The position numbers and the translations under genes are program-made. The notes beneath the pieces are model-generated. The model searched no databases and was not told the origin of the DNA. It worked only from the letters and a program-made list of their open reading frames with translations. Positions 1 to 9,745 of a DNA stretch of 64,000 nucleotides are shown here, in pieces. The first letter of the stretch is position 1. Each line of letters begins with the position of its first letter. Source of the stretch: Aestuariibacter salexigens DSM 15300 (lineage in GTDB: Bacteria > Pseudomonadota > Gammaproteobacteria > Enterobacterales > Alteromonadaceae); contig NZ_AUBH01000012.1 of the NCBI RefSeq assembly GCF_000429145.1, positions 19,726 through 83,725 of the forward strand, read 5' to 3'.

Positions 1-1
1 G

Positions 2-1213
2 CCGCCGATAAAAGAATTCGCCAGCCGTGCTGAAGAGCACATCAAAGGCATGGTTGTGCCCGGTACGATTTTTGAAGAACTGGGTTTCAATTACATCGGC
101 CCTATTGATGGGCACGACGTTAATGGCGTCGTTGATACCTTGCGCAATATGCGGAAAATCAAAGGCCCACAGATCCTGCATGTCGTCACCAAGAAAGGTA
201 AAGGCTACGAGCTGGCAGAGAAAGATCCGATTAAGTTTCATGCTGTTCCGAAATTCAACCCCAAGGATGAATCTCTGCCTGAATCGTCTAAGGATGCCAA
301 GCCCAGCTTTTCAAAAATATTTGGCGATTGGCTGTGCGACATGGCCGCCCAAGACCCTAAACTTATGGCAGTAACACCAGCAATGCGTGAAGGCTCTGGT
401 ATGGTGCGATTCTCTCAGGAGTTTCCTGAGCAATACTTCGACGTCGCCATCGCCGAACAGCACGCCGTGACGTTTGCCGCAGGGTTGGCAAAAGACGGCT
501 TGAACGCTGTAGTCGCCATTTACTCAACCTTTCTTCAACGTGCATATGATCAATTGATACATGACGTGGCCCTGCAGAATTTGCCGGTTTTGTTCGCCAT
601 TGACCGAGCCGGTATCGTAGGAGCAGATGGCCCTACTCACCAGGGGGCTTTTGACCTATGTTTTATGCGCTGTATTCCGAACATGGTGATCATGACACCT
701 GCCGATGAACAGGAATGCAGAAATATGTTGTATACCGGGCACAAACATACTGGTCCGGCAGCGGTGCGTTACCCAAGAGGCGCAGGAAAAGGTGTGCCGG
801 TTGATCCAGCTATGCAGACGATTGATATTGGCAAGAGCCGTCAGATTCGGCAGGGCAGAGATATTGCCATACTGAACTTTGGTACGCTGTTGCCCTACGC
901 AGAGCAAGCCGCCGAGATACTGGATGCCACTGTGATAGATATGCGATTTGTAAAACCGCTGGATCGTGATGCCTTAATGCACGCAGCATCAACCCACCAT
1001 ACACTGGTCACATTAGAAGACGGGGCGATTATGGGTGGTGCAGGGTCTGCTGTGGCCGAAGTGTTGATGGCCAATCGTAGCGACTGCAGGCTGTTGAAAC
1101 TGGGTTTACCAGATGAATTTATAATGCAGGGAACGCAAACAGAAATGTATGCGGAGCTAGGTCTGGATAGCGATGGTATCGTCGCGCAGGTAAAGTCGTT
1201 TAGCGCGTCATAA
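2..1213 (+). CDS. dxs: 1-deoxy-D-xylulose-5-phosphate synthase, C-terminal part
   Basis: The reading frame is open from base 2 and the 5' end lies outside the window; 403 residues are present of about 620 usual for Dxs. Dxs is a cytoplasmic ThDP enzyme that joins pyruvate and glyceraldehyde 3-phosphate to make DXP, the entry to the MEP isoprenoid pathway and a precursor for thiamine and pyridoxal. The fragment covers the end of the first transketolase domain ([12 protein letters not shown]), the pyrimidine-binding domain ([32 protein letters not shown]) and the C-terminal transketolase domain. The stop codon overlaps the convergent pgpA end by 6 bp (1208-1213), so no terminator fits between them. 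Identity is secure. Confidence 0.97.
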   Translation, partial: PPIKEFASRAEEHIKGMVVPGTIFEELGFNYIGPIDGHDVNGVVDTLRNMRKIKGPQILHVVTKKGKGYELAEKDPIKFHAVPKFNPKDESLPESSKDAKPSFSKIFGDWLCDMAAQDPKLMAVTPAMREGSGMVRFSQEFPEQYFDVAIAEQHAVTFAAGLAKDGLNAVVAIYSTFLQRAYDQLIHDVALQNLPVLFAIDRAGIVGADGPTHQGAFDLCFMRCIPNMVIMTPADEQECRNMLYTGHKHTGPAAVRYPRGAGKGVPVDPAMQTIDIGKSRQIRQGRDIAILNFGTLLPYAEQAAEILDATVIDMRFVKPLDRDALMHAASTHHTLVTLEDGAIMGGAGSAVAEVLMANRSDCRLLKLGLPDEFIMQGTQTEMYAELGLDSDGIVAQVKSFSAS

Positions 1214-1696
1214 CAAAACGCTGAACATTATCAGGCCATGTAATACCAGCATGGCCAGCCCACCCGCGGCAAGATCGTCCAGCATAATCCCGGTACCACC
1301 ATGAATACGCTTATCAAAGGCATTGATTGGCCAGGGTTTGAGAATATCGAACAGACGAAAGAGTAAAAATCCCACTATCAGGTTAGTCAGCGACAGCGGC
1401 ACCGCAATAAATGTCACCGCCATGCCTGCCACTTCATCCCAGACAATCGAGCCGTGATCGTGTACTTGCATTTCTTTTGCTGTTTTTCCACAAATCCAGA
1501 TACCCGCTACGCAGATAATTAATGTAGCAAGCAGATATCCCCACAGCGGTAGCCACGACATTGCCAAAATAATAGGAAATGCGGCCAGACTACCAAATGT
1601 GCCTGGCATGACGGGCACCAGGCCAGAGCCAAATCCTAACGCCAGAAAATGCACCGGGTTTTTAAGACTCACTCGCTGTCGAAGTGTGGCGTCCAT
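1208..1696 (-). CDS. pgpA: Phosphatidylglycerophosphatase A
   Basis: 162 residues, normal for PgpA. The enzyme dephosphorylates phosphatidylglycerophosphate to phosphatidylglycerol at the inner membrane. Family signatures seen are the N-terminal [16 protein letters not shown] and the acidic IVWDEVAGM, with several hydrophobic membrane segments between residues 15 and 155. Its ATG at 1696 shares one base with the thiL stop (TAATG arrangement), so it is translationally coupled as the last gene of the nrdR-rib-nusB-thiL-pgpA operon, the same order as in E. coli. Confidence 0.95.
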   Translation of the reverse strand: MDATLRQRVSLKNPVHFLALGFGSGLVPVMPGTFGSLAAFPIILAMSWLPLWGYLLATLIICVAGIWICGKTAKEMQVHDHGSIVWDEVAGMAVTFIAVPLSLTNLIVGFLLFRLFDILKPWPINAFDKRIHGGTGIMLDDLAAGGLAMLVLHGLIMFSVLL

Positions 1697-2667
1697 TATG
1701 CAGGAGTGGCAAAGTGTTGATAGCCGTGAGGGCTGATAGAGAAAGGTTCAGACCCTCGTCTCACCTCAAGTTTTTCGGTGACGCCGGTCATCTGGCCAAT
1801 ACAGGTTGCGGACACATGGTAATTGGACAATACCGTGTCCAGATTGCCACGCTGCTCTTCACTGACTGTGAACAACAACTCATAGTCATCACCTGATGAC
1901 AGGGCGTAGTGAATTGCCTGTTCCATCGGCACCGTCTCGCGCATGGCGACAGAGAACGGTAAATTATCCACCTGCACAATAGCACCACAACCTGAACGAT
2001 GTAGCACATGTTTAAGGTCAGCCAATAAACCATCAGATATATCAATACACGCGTTCGCGATACGTCGCAACGCCGTACCTTCGAGCACGCGAGGCGTTGG
2101 CGCGTTTAACCGTTTCAGCAAAAACTGTTTGTGCTCGCCATAAGCTGGTACCTGCTTATTAACGATATCCAGCCCCAGACCAGCATCTCCAAGGGTGCCT
2201 GTCACATACAGCCAGTCGCCGGGTTTGGCGCCATTGCGGGTCAATTCCGTTTTCACAGGCACAAAGCCGTGCGCCGTTATCGTAATCGACAGTGGCCCTC
2301 TGACGGTATCACCGCCAATAAGCTGAACGTTATAATAGGCACAAAGCTCCAGCAGAGATGATGAAAACTCAGCAAGCCAAGCTTCGTTACTGTCGGGCAT
2401 GGACAGCGATAAGCTTACCCATGCTGGCTCAGCGCCCATCGCCGCCAGATCGCTGAGGTTGACTGCCATCGCCTTATGCGCAATATGTTTTGCCGACGTG
2501 TGCTCAGGGAAATGCACCCCGCTTACCAGGGTATCAGTTGTGACAGCCAGAGATTGGCCTTCTGGTACATGGGTAATGGCACAATCATCGCCAATACCCG
2601 CTAATACGTCTTTACGCTGATACCCACCTTGTTGAAAGTAGGTATCAATCAGTTCGAATTCTTTCAA
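1696..2667 (-). CDS. thiL: Thiamine-monophosphate kinase
   Basis: 323 residues. ThiL phosphorylates thiamine monophosphate to thiamine pyrophosphate with ATP in the cytoplasm. It belongs to the PurM/AIRS-like fold; the ATP/Mg-binding segments are visible as GIGDDCAI near residue 24, TTDTLVSGVHF near 43, GGDTVRG near 118 and DISDGLLADL near 210. It follows nusB by 4 bp and is coupled to pgpA. The product supplies ThDP, the cofactor of the neighbouring Dxs. Confidence 0.96.
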   Translation of the reverse strand: MKEFELIDTYFQQGGYQRKDVLAGIGDDCAITHVPEGQSLAVTTDTLVSGVHFPEHTSAKHIAHKAMAVNLSDLAAMGAEPAWVSLSLSMPDSNEAWLAEFSSSLLELCAYYNVQLIGGDTVRGPLSITITAHGFVPVKTELTRNGAKPGDWLYVTGTLGDAGLGLDIVNKQVPAYGEHKQFLLKRLNAPTPRVLEGTALRRIANACIDISDGLLADLKHVLHRSGCGAIVQVDNLPFSVAMRETVPMEQAIHYALSSGDDYELLFTVSEEQRGNLDTVLSNYHVSATCIGQMTGVTEKLEVRRGSEPFSISPHGYQHFATPA

Positions 2668-2671
2668 GGGG

Positions 2672-3097
2672 TCAGTTTCGCTTTTCGTGTTCGCGTAATT
2701 TCAGCGCGGCCTTATCAAGCACACCGTTAACGAATTTGTGACTTTCTTCAGCGCCGAACGACTTAGCCAGTTCAATGGCTTCGTTGATGACAACTTTAAA
2801 CGGCGTATCGATGCGATGCATCAATTCAAATGCGGCTAAACGCAACACTGCTCGCTCGACCTGATCGAGCTCTTCCGGCAAACGCCCCAAATATGGTTTG
2901 ATAGCCTTATCCAGGTCTGCAGCGTGTTGCACAGCGCCGCGCAACAGTTCAGAAAAATAAGCCATGTCAACTTTTGACATGTCATTGCTGGTAGCAATGC
3001 TCAGTTCCACCTGCTCGACCGGATTATCAGTCATTTGCCAGGAATACATTGCCTGTAAGGCCAGCTCTCTGGCCTTACGACGTGCTGCAGGTTTCAC
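2672..3097 (-). CDS. nusB: Transcription antitermination factor NusB
   Basis: 141 residues, basic N terminus ([20 protein letters not shown]) typical of NusB. With NusE (S10) it binds boxA RNA and supports antitermination on rRNA operons. The conserved helices with [17 protein letters not shown] and [12 protein letters not shown] are seen. The start ATG directly abuts the ribH stop with no spacer, matching the widespread ribH-nusB pairing. Confidence 0.96.
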   Translation of the reverse strand: MKPAARRKARELALQAMYSWQMTDNPVEQVELSIATSNDMSKVDMAYFSELLRGAVQHAADLDKAIKPYLGRLPEELDQVERAVLRLAAFELMHRIDTPFKVVINEAIELAKSFGAEESHKFVNGVLDKAALKLREHEKRN

Positions 3098-3574
3098 TTA
3101 GGCGTCTCCAGCGATTTGATCAAGCACGTTGACCATTTCCAACGCACCCAGAGCAGCCTCTGCGCCTTTATTGCCAGCTTTGGTACCAGAGCGCTCGATA
3201 GCCTGTTCGATGCTGTCAGTGGTAATGACACCGAATGCGACCGGAATACCGTATTCTAATGACACTTGAGCAAGACCTTTGTTGCATTCACCGGCAACGA
3301 AATCAAAATGCGGTGTGCCACCGCGAATTACCGCACCAAGCGCGATAATTGCGTCGTAACCGCCTTTTTCCGCTAGTTTTTTAGCGACAACGGGTAATTC
3401 GTAAGCCCCAGGAACACGCACTACCGTGATGTCCTGTTCATTTACTTCACCGTGTCTGTCGAGTGTGTCCAGTGCACCATCCAACAGACTTTCGACCACA
3501 AAGCTGTTAAAACGAGAAACCACAACAGCAAACTTTTTACCTGTGGCGCGAATCGAACCTTCGATGATTTTCAT
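3098..3574 (-). CDS. ribH: 6,7-dimethyl-8-ribityllumazine synthase
   Basis: Condenses 5-amino-6-ribitylaminouracil with 3,4-dihydroxy-2-butanone 4-phosphate, the penultimate riboflavin step; the family forms icosahedral 60-mers. The start was set at the ATG 3572-3574 ([12 protein letters not shown]), giving 158 residues, because it aligns with the family start and has AGGGG upstream; the frame is open 14 codons further, without support. Seen: the substrate loop [13 protein letters not shown] and the catalytic-His segment [14 protein letters not shown]. Middle gene of the riboflavin operon. Confidence 0.96.
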   Translation of the reverse strand: MKIIEGSIRATGKKFAVVVSRFNSFVVESLLDGALDTLDRHGEVNEQDITVVRVPGAYELPVVAKKLAEKGGYDAIIALGAVIRGGTPHFDFVAGECNKGLAQVSLEYGIPVAFGVITTDSIEQAIERSGTKAGNKGAEAALGALEMVNVLDQIAGDA

Positions 3575-3647
3575 GTTATCCAAGCCCCTGCTCAAAAACG
3601 GCGCGCATTGTAGCACACCGCCCTACACGGTGTTTATTTTTTTACGT

Positions 3648-4748
3648 TCAGTCGTGAATGTATTCGACTACTTCAAGACCATATCCTGACAGCGCGTGAT
3701 ATTTAATCGGCTTACTCAGCAGTCGCATCTGATGTACGCCCAGGCTGGCCAGAATCTGACTACCTACACCAACGGTCCGCGAAGAACCTTTCCAGTCTGC
3801 GGCGGTGGCTTTTTCGCCCTTATCTTCGGCTTCAAACTGTTGTGCCTGACTAACTAAATCTTCCTGCTTGCCAATTAACACCAGGACACCGCCCTCATCT
3901 GCAATACGTTGCATCGCCTGAGGCAGTGTCATGCTGCGAGACACCGCTCGTTTTGAGCCGAGCAGATCACTAAATGTATTGTGCAAGTGAACACGTACTA
4001 ATGTTGGCTCATCAGCACTGATTGGCCCTTTGCGTAGCGCAAAATGTATCTGGTTATCAATAGAATCACGAAACGTCAGAAGATCAAATTCACCATATTC
4101 GGTAGGTAACTTACATTCCGCTACCTGCTCGATGGTCGTTTCATTAAGGTTGCGATATTCAATCAGGTCAGCAATGGTGCCGATTTTCAACTGATGCCTT
4201 TCAGCAAACTTTTCCAGCTGCGGGCGTCTGGCCATGGTGCCATCATCATTAAGGATTTCGACAATCACCGCTGCCGGTTCAGCACCTGCCAGTCGCGCCA
4301 AATCAACGCCGGCCTCTGTATGTCCCGCGCGATTGAGCACCCCACCCTCTTTTGCGATCAGTGGGAAGATATGACCGGGCTGCACAATGTCTTCAGGTTT
4401 GGCGTCTTTATTGACCGCCGCGAGGATAGTACGAGCCCTGTCAGCTGCAGAAATACCGGTCGTCACACCTTCTGCTGCCTCAATAGAGACGGTAAAATTG
4501 GTTGAAAACTGGGCGCCATTGTTGTCTACCATTAAGGGTAACTTTAACCGCTTACAACGCTCAGCCGTCATTGGCAGACACACCAGCCCTCTGGCATGGG
4601 TGACCATGAAGTTGATCGCTTCAGGTGTGACGGATTCGGCCGCCATGATCAAATCACCCTCATTTTCACGATCTTCATCGTCCATCAGGATGACCATTTT
4701 TCCCTGACGAATGTCGTCGATGATTTCTTGCGTAGTGTTTAAAGCCAT
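3648..4748 (-). CDS. ribB: 3,4-dihydroxy-2-butanone-4-phosphate synthase fused to a degenerate GTP cyclohydrolase II domain (RibBX type)
   Basis: 366 residues. The N-terminal domain (about 1-200) carries the RibB signatures [11 protein letters not shown] (metal/active site, residues 23-33), HARGLVC and [14 protein letters not shown], so it should convert ribulose 5-phosphate to DHBP and formate. The C-terminal part (about 205-366) has the RibA fold pattern ([16 protein letters not shown], later [12 protein letters not shown]) but lacks the three zinc-binding cysteines of GTP cyclohydrolase II; the segment where they belong reads [13 protein letters not shown]. It is therefore best read as an active RibB with an inactive or regulatory RibA-like tail, as known in many proteobacteria. 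A separate ribA is expected elsewhere. It lies 23 bp after ribE. Confidence 0.93.
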   Translation of the reverse strand: MALNTTQEIIDDIRQGKMVILMDDEDRENEGDLIMAAESVTPEAINFMVTHARGLVCLPMTAERCKRLKLPLMVDNNGAQFSTNFTVSIEAAEGVTTGISAADRARTILAAVNKDAKPEDIVQPGHIFPLIAKEGGVLNRAGHTEAGVDLARLAGAEPAAVIVEILNDDGTMARRPQLEKFAERHQLKIGTIADLIEYRNLNETTIEQVAECKLPTEYGEFDLLTFRDSIDNQIHFALRKGPISADEPTLVRVHLHNTFSDLLGSKRAVSRSMTLPQAMQRIADEGGVLVLIGKQEDLVSQAQQFEAEDKGEKATAADWKGSSRTVGVGSQILASLGVHQMRLLSKPIKYHALSGYGLEVVEYIHD

Positions 4749-4771
4749 TTGTGTAGGGTACCTTTGATTTT

Positions 4772-5434
4772 TTATCGTTTTGCGAAGCCGTGCTTGGCCA
4801 GAAATTCCATGCTGATATCCTTTTTGTGAGGCTGTGCTGCCTGATCTCCTTGTAGCAGACGCTCCAGATATCGGGCAACTACGTCGACTTCCAAATTGAC
4901 TTTGGTGCCCACTTTATAGGTGCCGATAATCGTTTCCTGCAGCGTATGTGGTATCAACCACAGCATAAACGTTGCGCCATCCACTTTGTTCACCGTCAGG
5001 CTTACACCATCTACTGTGATTGAGCCTTTATGGGCAATATATTTCGCCAGCTCATCAGGCGCTTGCACCCAAACCTCAACGTAATTGCTATGTTCATGAA
5101 TGGCAGACACCGTACCCACACCATCGACATGACCGCTGACAATATGACCGCCAAAACGAGTAGTCGGTAGCATCGCTTTTTCAAGATTAACTCTAGAACC
5201 CACCTGATAATCTGCAAAACCCGTGTAGCGGATGGTTTCCGCTGACACATCAGCACTGTAATGACCTGAAGAAAAATCAACCACTGTGAGGCATACGCCG
5301 TTTGTCGCAATACTGTCACCCAGTTCAACATCACTCATGTCCAGCTTGCCAGTATCAACCGTCAGGCGAATATCCTCTCCACGATGGGTTAATTGTGTGA
5401 TTGTGCCAGTGGCTTCAATAATGCCTGTAAACAT
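4772..5434 (-). CDS. ribE: Riboflavin synthase alpha subunit
   Basis: 220 residues with the family start [12 protein letters not shown]. It dismutates two 6,7-dimethyl-8-ribityllumazine molecules to riboflavin, forming a trimer. Two lumazine-binding repeats are visible: the first with [15 protein letters not shown] near residue 40, the second with [15 protein letters not shown] near residue 135; the internal [13 protein letters not shown] joins them. It lies between ribD (16 bp upstream) and ribB, within the riboflavin operon. (Called ribC in some E. coli nomenclature.). Confidence 0.96.
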   Translation of the reverse strand: MFTGIIEATGTITQLTHRGEDIRLTVDTGKLDMSDVELGDSIATNGVCLTVVDFSSGHYSADVSAETIRYTGFADYQVGSRVNLEKAMLPTTRFGGHIVSGHVDGVGTVSAIHEHSNYVEVWVQAPDELAKYIAHKGSITVDGVSLTVNKVDGATFMLWLIPHTLQETIIGTYKVGTKVNLEVDVVARYLERLLQGDQAAQPHKKDISMEFLAKHGFAKR

Positions 5435-5449
5435 AAACCCGCTGTTACC

Positions 5450-6574
5450 TTAATTCGTTACCAGTGCGGTGATCTTGATGTCATCACCTACCTGTCTGAT
5501 ATCCTGCCAGTCCAACTTTATCGCGTCTGACAGTGTTGTGTATGGTGCGGTGTGCAGTAGCTCTCTCGCACCGCCGCCAAGAAGTTTAGGTGCCTGATAC
5601 ACTATCAGTTCATCCACCAGAGTTTTTTCAAGCAGTGCACCTGCAAGTCGTGCACCAGCCTCTACCCACACTGTATTGCACTGACGCTGAGCCAACTCTC
5701 TTAATATGGCAGTCAATTCAATGTGAGCACCACCGCGGTCAATATGAACTTGTTGCGCTGCCGTATCACTTAGCCGCGGATTATAAGCTTTGTTAAATAC
5801 GACAATATCACCGTCCAGGCTCAATAATCGTAATTGGCTGTGTAATTGATTTTGCCCGTCAATGATAGCCCGCAACGGTTGACGCTGGTAAACGTGCAGA
5901 TCATCGCAATCTACGTGAGTCAGTTCATTAAATCTCACATTTAAGCTCGGATTGTCGGACATCACCGTGCCAGCACCACTTAACACCGCGCAACTTTGTG
6001 CCCTATGTCGTTGTACGTCCCGTCTTGCTTCTGGCCCGGTTATCCACTGACTATTTCCGTTCGCGAGCGCCGTTTTACCATCCAGACTGGCCGCCAGTTT
6101 GACGGTGACCCAGGGCATGCCGGTGCGCATACGCTTGATGAAGCCCTGGTTCAATTTTTCTGCCTCTGCGCCTAGTAGGCCGACGTCGACCTGCACGCCC
6201 GCATCGCGCAGTCGCTTAATACCATTGCCTGCCACCTCAGGGTTCGGGTCTTGCATGGCAGCGACAACACGCTTCACGCCGGCGCGTAACAAGGCATCGG
6301 CGCACGGGCCAGTACGGCCATGGTGACTACAGGGCTCGAGGGTGACATAACAGGTAGCGCCCTTGGCTTTATCACCTGCCTGAGCAAGTGCATTAACTTC
6401 CGCATGGGCCTGCCCCGCTTTGCGATGCCAACCCTCACCGACGATCCGTCCCTGCTCATCAGTCAGCACACAGCCCACGCGGGGGTTCGGCGATGTCGAG
6501 TACTGCCCGCGCCAGGCAAGTTGCAGCGCACGCGCCATATGTGCGGCATCCAGATACGGGGCGTCCGACTGCAA
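5450..6574 (-). CDS. ribD: Bifunctional diaminohydroxyphosphoribosylaminopyrimidine deaminase / 5-amino-6-(5-phosphoribosylamino)uracil reductase
   Basis: 374 residues, usual length. Residues 1-145 form the zinc deaminase with the HAEVNAL motif and the cysteine pair in PCSHHGRTGPC; residues from about 150 form the NADPH-dependent reductase (MPWVTVKLAASLDGKTAL, SGAGTVMSDNPSLNVR, VEAGARLAGALL). It performs the second and third steps of the pyrimidine branch of riboflavin synthesis. It starts 2 bp after nrdR, the conserved nrdR-ribD pair. Confidence 0.96.
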   Translation of the reverse strand: MQSDAPYLDAAHMARALQLAWRGQYSTSPNPRVGCVLTDEQGRIVGEGWHRKAGQAHAEVNALAQAGDKAKGATCYVTLEPCSHHGRTGPCADALLRAGVKRVVAAMQDPNPEVAGNGIKRLRDAGVQVDVGLLGAEAEKLNQGFIKRMRTGMPWVTVKLAASLDGKTALANGNSQWITGPEARRDVQRHRAQSCAVLSGAGTVMSDNPSLNVRFNELTHVDCDDLHVYQRQPLRAIIDGQNQLHSQLRLLSLDGDIVVFNKAYNPRLSDTAAQQVHIDRGGAHIELTAILRELAQRQCNTVWVEAGARLAGALLEKTLVDELIVYQAPKLLGGGARELLHTAPYTTLSDAIKLDWQDIRQVGDDIKITALVTN

Positions 6575-6576
6575 GG

Positions 6577-7026
6577 TTAATCTCCCAGCCTGGCGATTTC
6601 CTCACCAAACTCACGAATATCTTCAAAGGAGCGATACACTGAGGCGAAGCGCACATACGCCACCTTATCCAGTTCTTTGAGCGCATCCATGATCAGATTG
6701 CCGAGAAACTCAGAACTCACCTCACGCTCTCCGGTTGCGCGCAATGTCGATTTAAGACGACTGATACATTGCTCTATTTGCTCGGTTCCCACCGGTCGTT
6801 TCTCCAGCGCCCGCAGCATACCTGCTCGCAACTTCTCCTCATTGAATGGCTCGCGGGATCCGTCTCTTTTCACGACGCGCGGCATCACCAATTCTGCCAG
6901 CTCGAAGGTGGTGAAACGTTCATGGCAATTAGCACATTCGCGACGACGTCGCACCTGATGCCCTTCAGCTACCAGCCTTGAGTCGATTACTTTGGTTTCC
7001 TGTGCGCTGCAAAACGGACAAAACAT
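6577..7026 (-). CDS. nrdR: Transcriptional repressor NrdR
   Basis: 149 residues, canonical. The N-terminal zinc ribbon uses CPFC and CANC (residues 3-6 and 31-34 region); the rest is an ATP-cone ([17 protein letters not shown] onward). NrdR senses (d)ATP and represses ribonucleotide reductase genes by binding NrdR boxes. First gene of the riboflavin operon; the 110-bp gap to glyA holds two strong hairpins rather than an obvious intrinsic terminator. Confidence 0.97.
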   Translation of the reverse strand: MFCPFCSAQETKVIDSRLVAEGHQVRRRRECANCHERFTTFELAELVMPRVVKRDGSREPFNEEKLRAGMLRALEKRPVGTEQIEQCISRLKSTLRATGEREVSSEFLGNLIMDALKELDKVAYVRFASVYRSFEDIREFGEEIARLGD

Positions 7027-7048
7027 GTCAGCTTCCTTACGTGTTCAA

Positions 7049-7083
7049 TGGCGGCCTGACGTTCAGTCTTGAACAGACCGCCA
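7049..7083 (-). other. Extended hairpin in the nrdR 5' leader
   Basis: A structured inverted repeat: outer arms TGGCGGCCT (7049-7057) and AGACCGCCA (7075-7083) with one mismatch, and an inner arm GTTCA/TGAAC (7061-7065, 7070-7074) with a 4-nt loop. It lies 23 bp before the nrdR start. No T-run follows on either strand, so a classical terminator is not supported; a leader structure or processing site is possible. Confidence 0.5.
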
Positions 7084-7089
7084 GAATGC

Positions 7090-7115
7090 ACACAACCGGC
7101 ATGAGCCGGTTGTGT
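7090..7115 (-). terminator. Strong hairpin after glyA (possible terminator)
   Basis: Perfect 11-bp stem ACACAACCGGC / GCCGGTTGTGT with an ATGA loop, 20 bp past the glyA stop on the reverse strand. There is no T-tract, so it may act as an mRNA-stabilising or processing hairpin that separates glyA from nrdR rather than as an intrinsic terminator. Confidence 0.5.
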
Positions 7116-7135
7116 GGTGTACTAATGTGGGTGTG

Positions 7136-8392
7136 TTACCCGTAAACTGGGAAACGCTCACACAAACCCAGTACCTCATTACGCACCCGCTCTTCTACAG
7201 AAGCATCACCGAGGTGATCAAGCACGTCACAAATCCAGGTTGCCACCTGTTTGGCTTCCTGCTCTTTGAAACCACGTCTGGTGATCGCCGGTGTACCTAT
7301 GCGCAATCCGCTGGTGACAAACGGAGACCGGGGGTCATTTGGTACAGAGTTTTTATTCACGGTAATGTTTGAACGTCCAAGCGCGGCGTCCGCATCTTTA
7401 CCAGTAATATCTTTATCAATCAGATCGAGCAAGAACAAATGATTATCCGTACCGTTCGAGACGATTTTGTAACCACGCTCCATCATTACGCTGACCATGG
7501 CCTTGGCGTTAGCGACAACTTGCTGCTGATAAGCTTTGAATTCAGGCTGCAACGCTTCTTTGAATGCCACTGCTTTCGCTGCTATTACGTGGCATAGCGG
7601 TCCGCCCTGGTTGCCAGGGAACACCGATGAGTTGAATTTTTTATACAGTGTTTCATCGCCACAGGATGACAGAATAAGACCACCGCGAGGGCCCGCCAGG
7701 GTCTTGTGAGTCGTTGTTGTAACAACGTGTGCGTGAGGCAGCGGGTTAGGATAGACGCCAGCGGCGACCAAGCCGGCAACGTGCGCCATATCCACTAACA
7801 AATAAGCACCCACCTCGTCTGCGATGGCGCGGAAACGCTGCCAGTCAACAACGCCAGAGTAAGCAGAGAAACCGCCAATAATCATTTTTGGCTTATGCTC
7901 GCGTGCCAGTGATTCAACCTGCTCGTAGTCAATCTCGCCGGTGTCGTTATTCAGGCCATACTGGACTGCATGATAGGTTTTGCCCGAAAAATTAACGTGC
8001 GAACCATGTGTCAGGTGACCGCCATCAGACAAGCTCATACCCAGTACGGTGTCGCCTGCATCCAGTAGCGCCATAAATACTGCCGTATTAGCCTGCGAAC
8101 CAGAGTGAGGCTGTACGTTAGCATACTCCGCACCAAACAATTGTTTGGCGCGTTCGATAGCCAATTCTTCTGCAATATCAACGTATTCACAACCGCCATA
8201 GTAGCGTTTGTGCGGATAGCCCTCTGCGTATTTGTTGGTTAACTGTGAGCCTTGTGCCTCCAGTACTCTGGGGCTGGCATAGTTTTCCGATGCAATCAGC
8301 TCGATATGCTGTTCCTGACGGGTGTTTTCCTGTTCGATCGCTTTGGCTAATTCCGGATCAAATTCGGCTATGGTCATGCTGCTGGATAGCAT
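7136..8392 (-). CDS. glyA: Serine hydroxymethyltransferase
   Basis: 418 residues from the second of two adjacent ATGs. This start is chosen because AGGAG stands 5 nt before it and only 2 nt before the first ATG, and because the resulting N terminus (ML...MTIAEFD) matches the E. coli pattern. GlyA is a PLP enzyme that interconverts serine and glycine with tetrahydrofolate, the main one-carbon source. The PLP lysine lies in [15 protein letters not shown]. Upstream is a candidate promoter and a 17-bp palindrome. Monocistronic or weakly coupled to nrdR. Confidence 0.97.
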   Translation of the reverse strand: MLSSSMTIAEFDPELAKAIEQENTRQEQHIELIASENYASPRVLEAQGSQLTNKYAEGYPHKRYYGGCEYVDIAEELAIERAKQLFGAEYANVQPHSGSQANTAVFMALLDAGDTVLGMSLSDGGHLTHGSHVNFSGKTYHAVQYGLNNDTGEIDYEQVESLAREHKPKMIIGGFSAYSGVVDWQRFRAIADEVGAYLLVDMAHVAGLVAAGVYPNPLPHAHVVTTTTHKTLAGPRGGLILSSCGDETLYKKFNSSVFPGNQGGPLCHVIAAKAVAFKEALQPEFKAYQQQVVANAKAMVSVMMERGYKIVSNGTDNHLFLLDLIDKDITGKDADAALGRSNITVNKNSVPNDPRSPFVTSGLRIGTPAITRRGFKEQEAKQVATWICDVLDHLGDASVEERVRNEVLGLCERFPVYG

Positions 8393-8420
8393 CATCTCTC
8401 CTCTGGGGCTACTGTTACGC

Positions 8421-8437
8421 GAATAGGGCGCCTATTC
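8421..8437. promoter_or_regulatory. Palindrome in the glyA leader next to a candidate -10 box
   Basis: GAATAGG-GCG-CCTATTC is a perfect 7-bp inverted repeat 29 bp before the glyA start. On the reverse strand a TAGAAT -10 box (8434-8439) overlaps its end, with TATACA 16 bp further upstream as a weak -35. It could be an operator or a leader hairpin; no known regulator motif was recognised. Confidence 0.35.
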
Positions 8438-8545
8438 TAGCCAATTTCACTGCCTTGTATACCGGTTTTTGGGTTTAAACTATGCAGCACTGTTACGCAT
8501 TCTTTGCACACCAGGTAAGCACCTGCAGTGTCTGTGTTTTTGTTG

Positions 8546-9577
8546 TTACTCGTCGCCCTGCTGTACCGCAGTTTCGAGTTGTTTGACGCGCTCAAACAGG
8601 CTGTCGAGCTGTTTGAGTCGCACAGCATTACGTCGCCATTCCCGATTTGGCGCAGCGGGTGAGCCAGACGAGTACACACCGGGCTCAGTGATATCGCGCG
8701 TGACCATAGAAAACCCGGTGATCTGAACCTTGTCACAAATTGAAATATGACCATTCACACCACTACTGCCACCGATAACCACGTATTTGCCCAAGGTCGT
8801 GCTGCCTGCAATGCCAACCAGGCCGCAAAGGCAGCTGTGGTCACCAATCTGGCAGTTGTGCGCAATTTGTACCTGATTATCAATTATGACGTTTTTGCCG
8901 ATGATGGTGTCATCTATCGCACCTCTGTCGATACAGGTATTGGCACCAATCTCCGTACCGTCGCCAATCACAACGCGGCCAGTTTGTGGAATTTTAAGCC
9001 AATTACCGGCTTCGTTGGCGTAGCCGAATCCATCTGAACCTACTACCGTACCGCTATGCACAGTCACGTCGTCACCTATTTCACAATGGTGGTAAATCGT
9101 TACGTTAGGATAAATCTTACAGCCCTTCCCCAATCGGCTGCCCTGGCCGATTACCGCTCCCGAGCCTACCTGGACGTTGTCACCTAACACCGCATCCGCT
9201 TCGATAACCACGTTATGTCCAAGCGCAACATTGCGTCCCAATGATGCACTGGGATGAACATAGGCTGTTGGTGCAATGTCCTGAGCGACAGGCGGCGTAG
9301 AATCCAGCAATTGAGCGACTTTGGCAAATGCTACATAAGGGTCTTTTAACACCAGTGCGTTGGTCGTGCAGTGCTGGGCTTCATCTGGGCTCACTAACAC
9401 TGCCGCGGCATTGGTGTTCTGCAGGTGTTTGCGATACTTGCTATTGGCGAGAAACGCCAGTTGCTGCTGACCTGCTGATTGCAATGTCGCCACCTGTGAT
9501 ACAGTCACTTCCTCATTGCCAATAAGTTCGGCATCTAAAATGGCGGCCAGTTGGCCCAGTGAATAAGCTTTTGCCAT
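8546..9577 (-). CDS. lpxD: UDP-3-O-(3-hydroxymyristoyl)glucosamine N-acyltransferase
   Basis: 343 residues, the normal length. LpxD adds the N-linked hydroxyacyl chain from ACP to UDP-3-O-acylglucosamine in lipid A synthesis. The N-terminal uridine-binding domain (1-100) includes QLAFLANSKYRKHL; a long left-handed beta-helix of hexapeptide repeats follows (about 105-300), with the catalytic His in DNQVQIAHNCQIG and the GGSSGVNGHI segment; the C terminus is an alpha-helical tail. It stands alone between glyA and ettA, outside the usual bamA-skp-lpxD-fabZ-lpxA cluster, so it may be a relocated or second copy. Confidence 0.93.
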   Translation of the reverse strand: MAKAYSLGQLAAILDAELIGNEEVTVSQVATLQSAGQQQLAFLANSKYRKHLQNTNAAAVLVSPDEAQHCTTNALVLKDPYVAFAKVAQLLDSTPPVAQDIAPTAYVHPSASLGRNVALGHNVVIEADAVLGDNVQVGSGAVIGQGSRLGKGCKIYPNVTIYHHCEIGDDVTVHSGTVVGSDGFGYANEAGNWLKIPQTGRVVIGDGTEIGANTCIDRGAIDDTIIGKNVIIDNQVQIAHNCQIGDHSCLCGLVGIAGSTTLGKYVVIGGSSGVNGHISICDKVQITGFSMVTRDITEPGVYSSGSPAAPNREWRRNAVRLKQLDSLFERVKQLETAVQQGDE

Positions 9578-9745
9578 AAAAACTCTGCACTACTTTCATG
9601 ATAAAAATAATGCCCTGTAGTGTAAGCTATTGCGCCATGTGTGACCACGTACACATGTACAAATAAATTTTTAGTTGCAAACCTTTAGGTTGCACACTGC
9701 GTCCACTACAATACGCAGCGAATTATATCAGGCGACGAGTTATCC

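Noticed and set aside
2967..2985. Palindrome CATGTCA...TTGACATG
   Set aside because: Lies within nusB coding sequence and can be explained by codons; no regulatory context.
4749..7135. FMN riboswitch for the riboflavin operon
   Set aside because: The gaps before ribB, ribE and ribD are 2-23 bp and the nrdR leader lacks the conserved riboswitch core; none seen.
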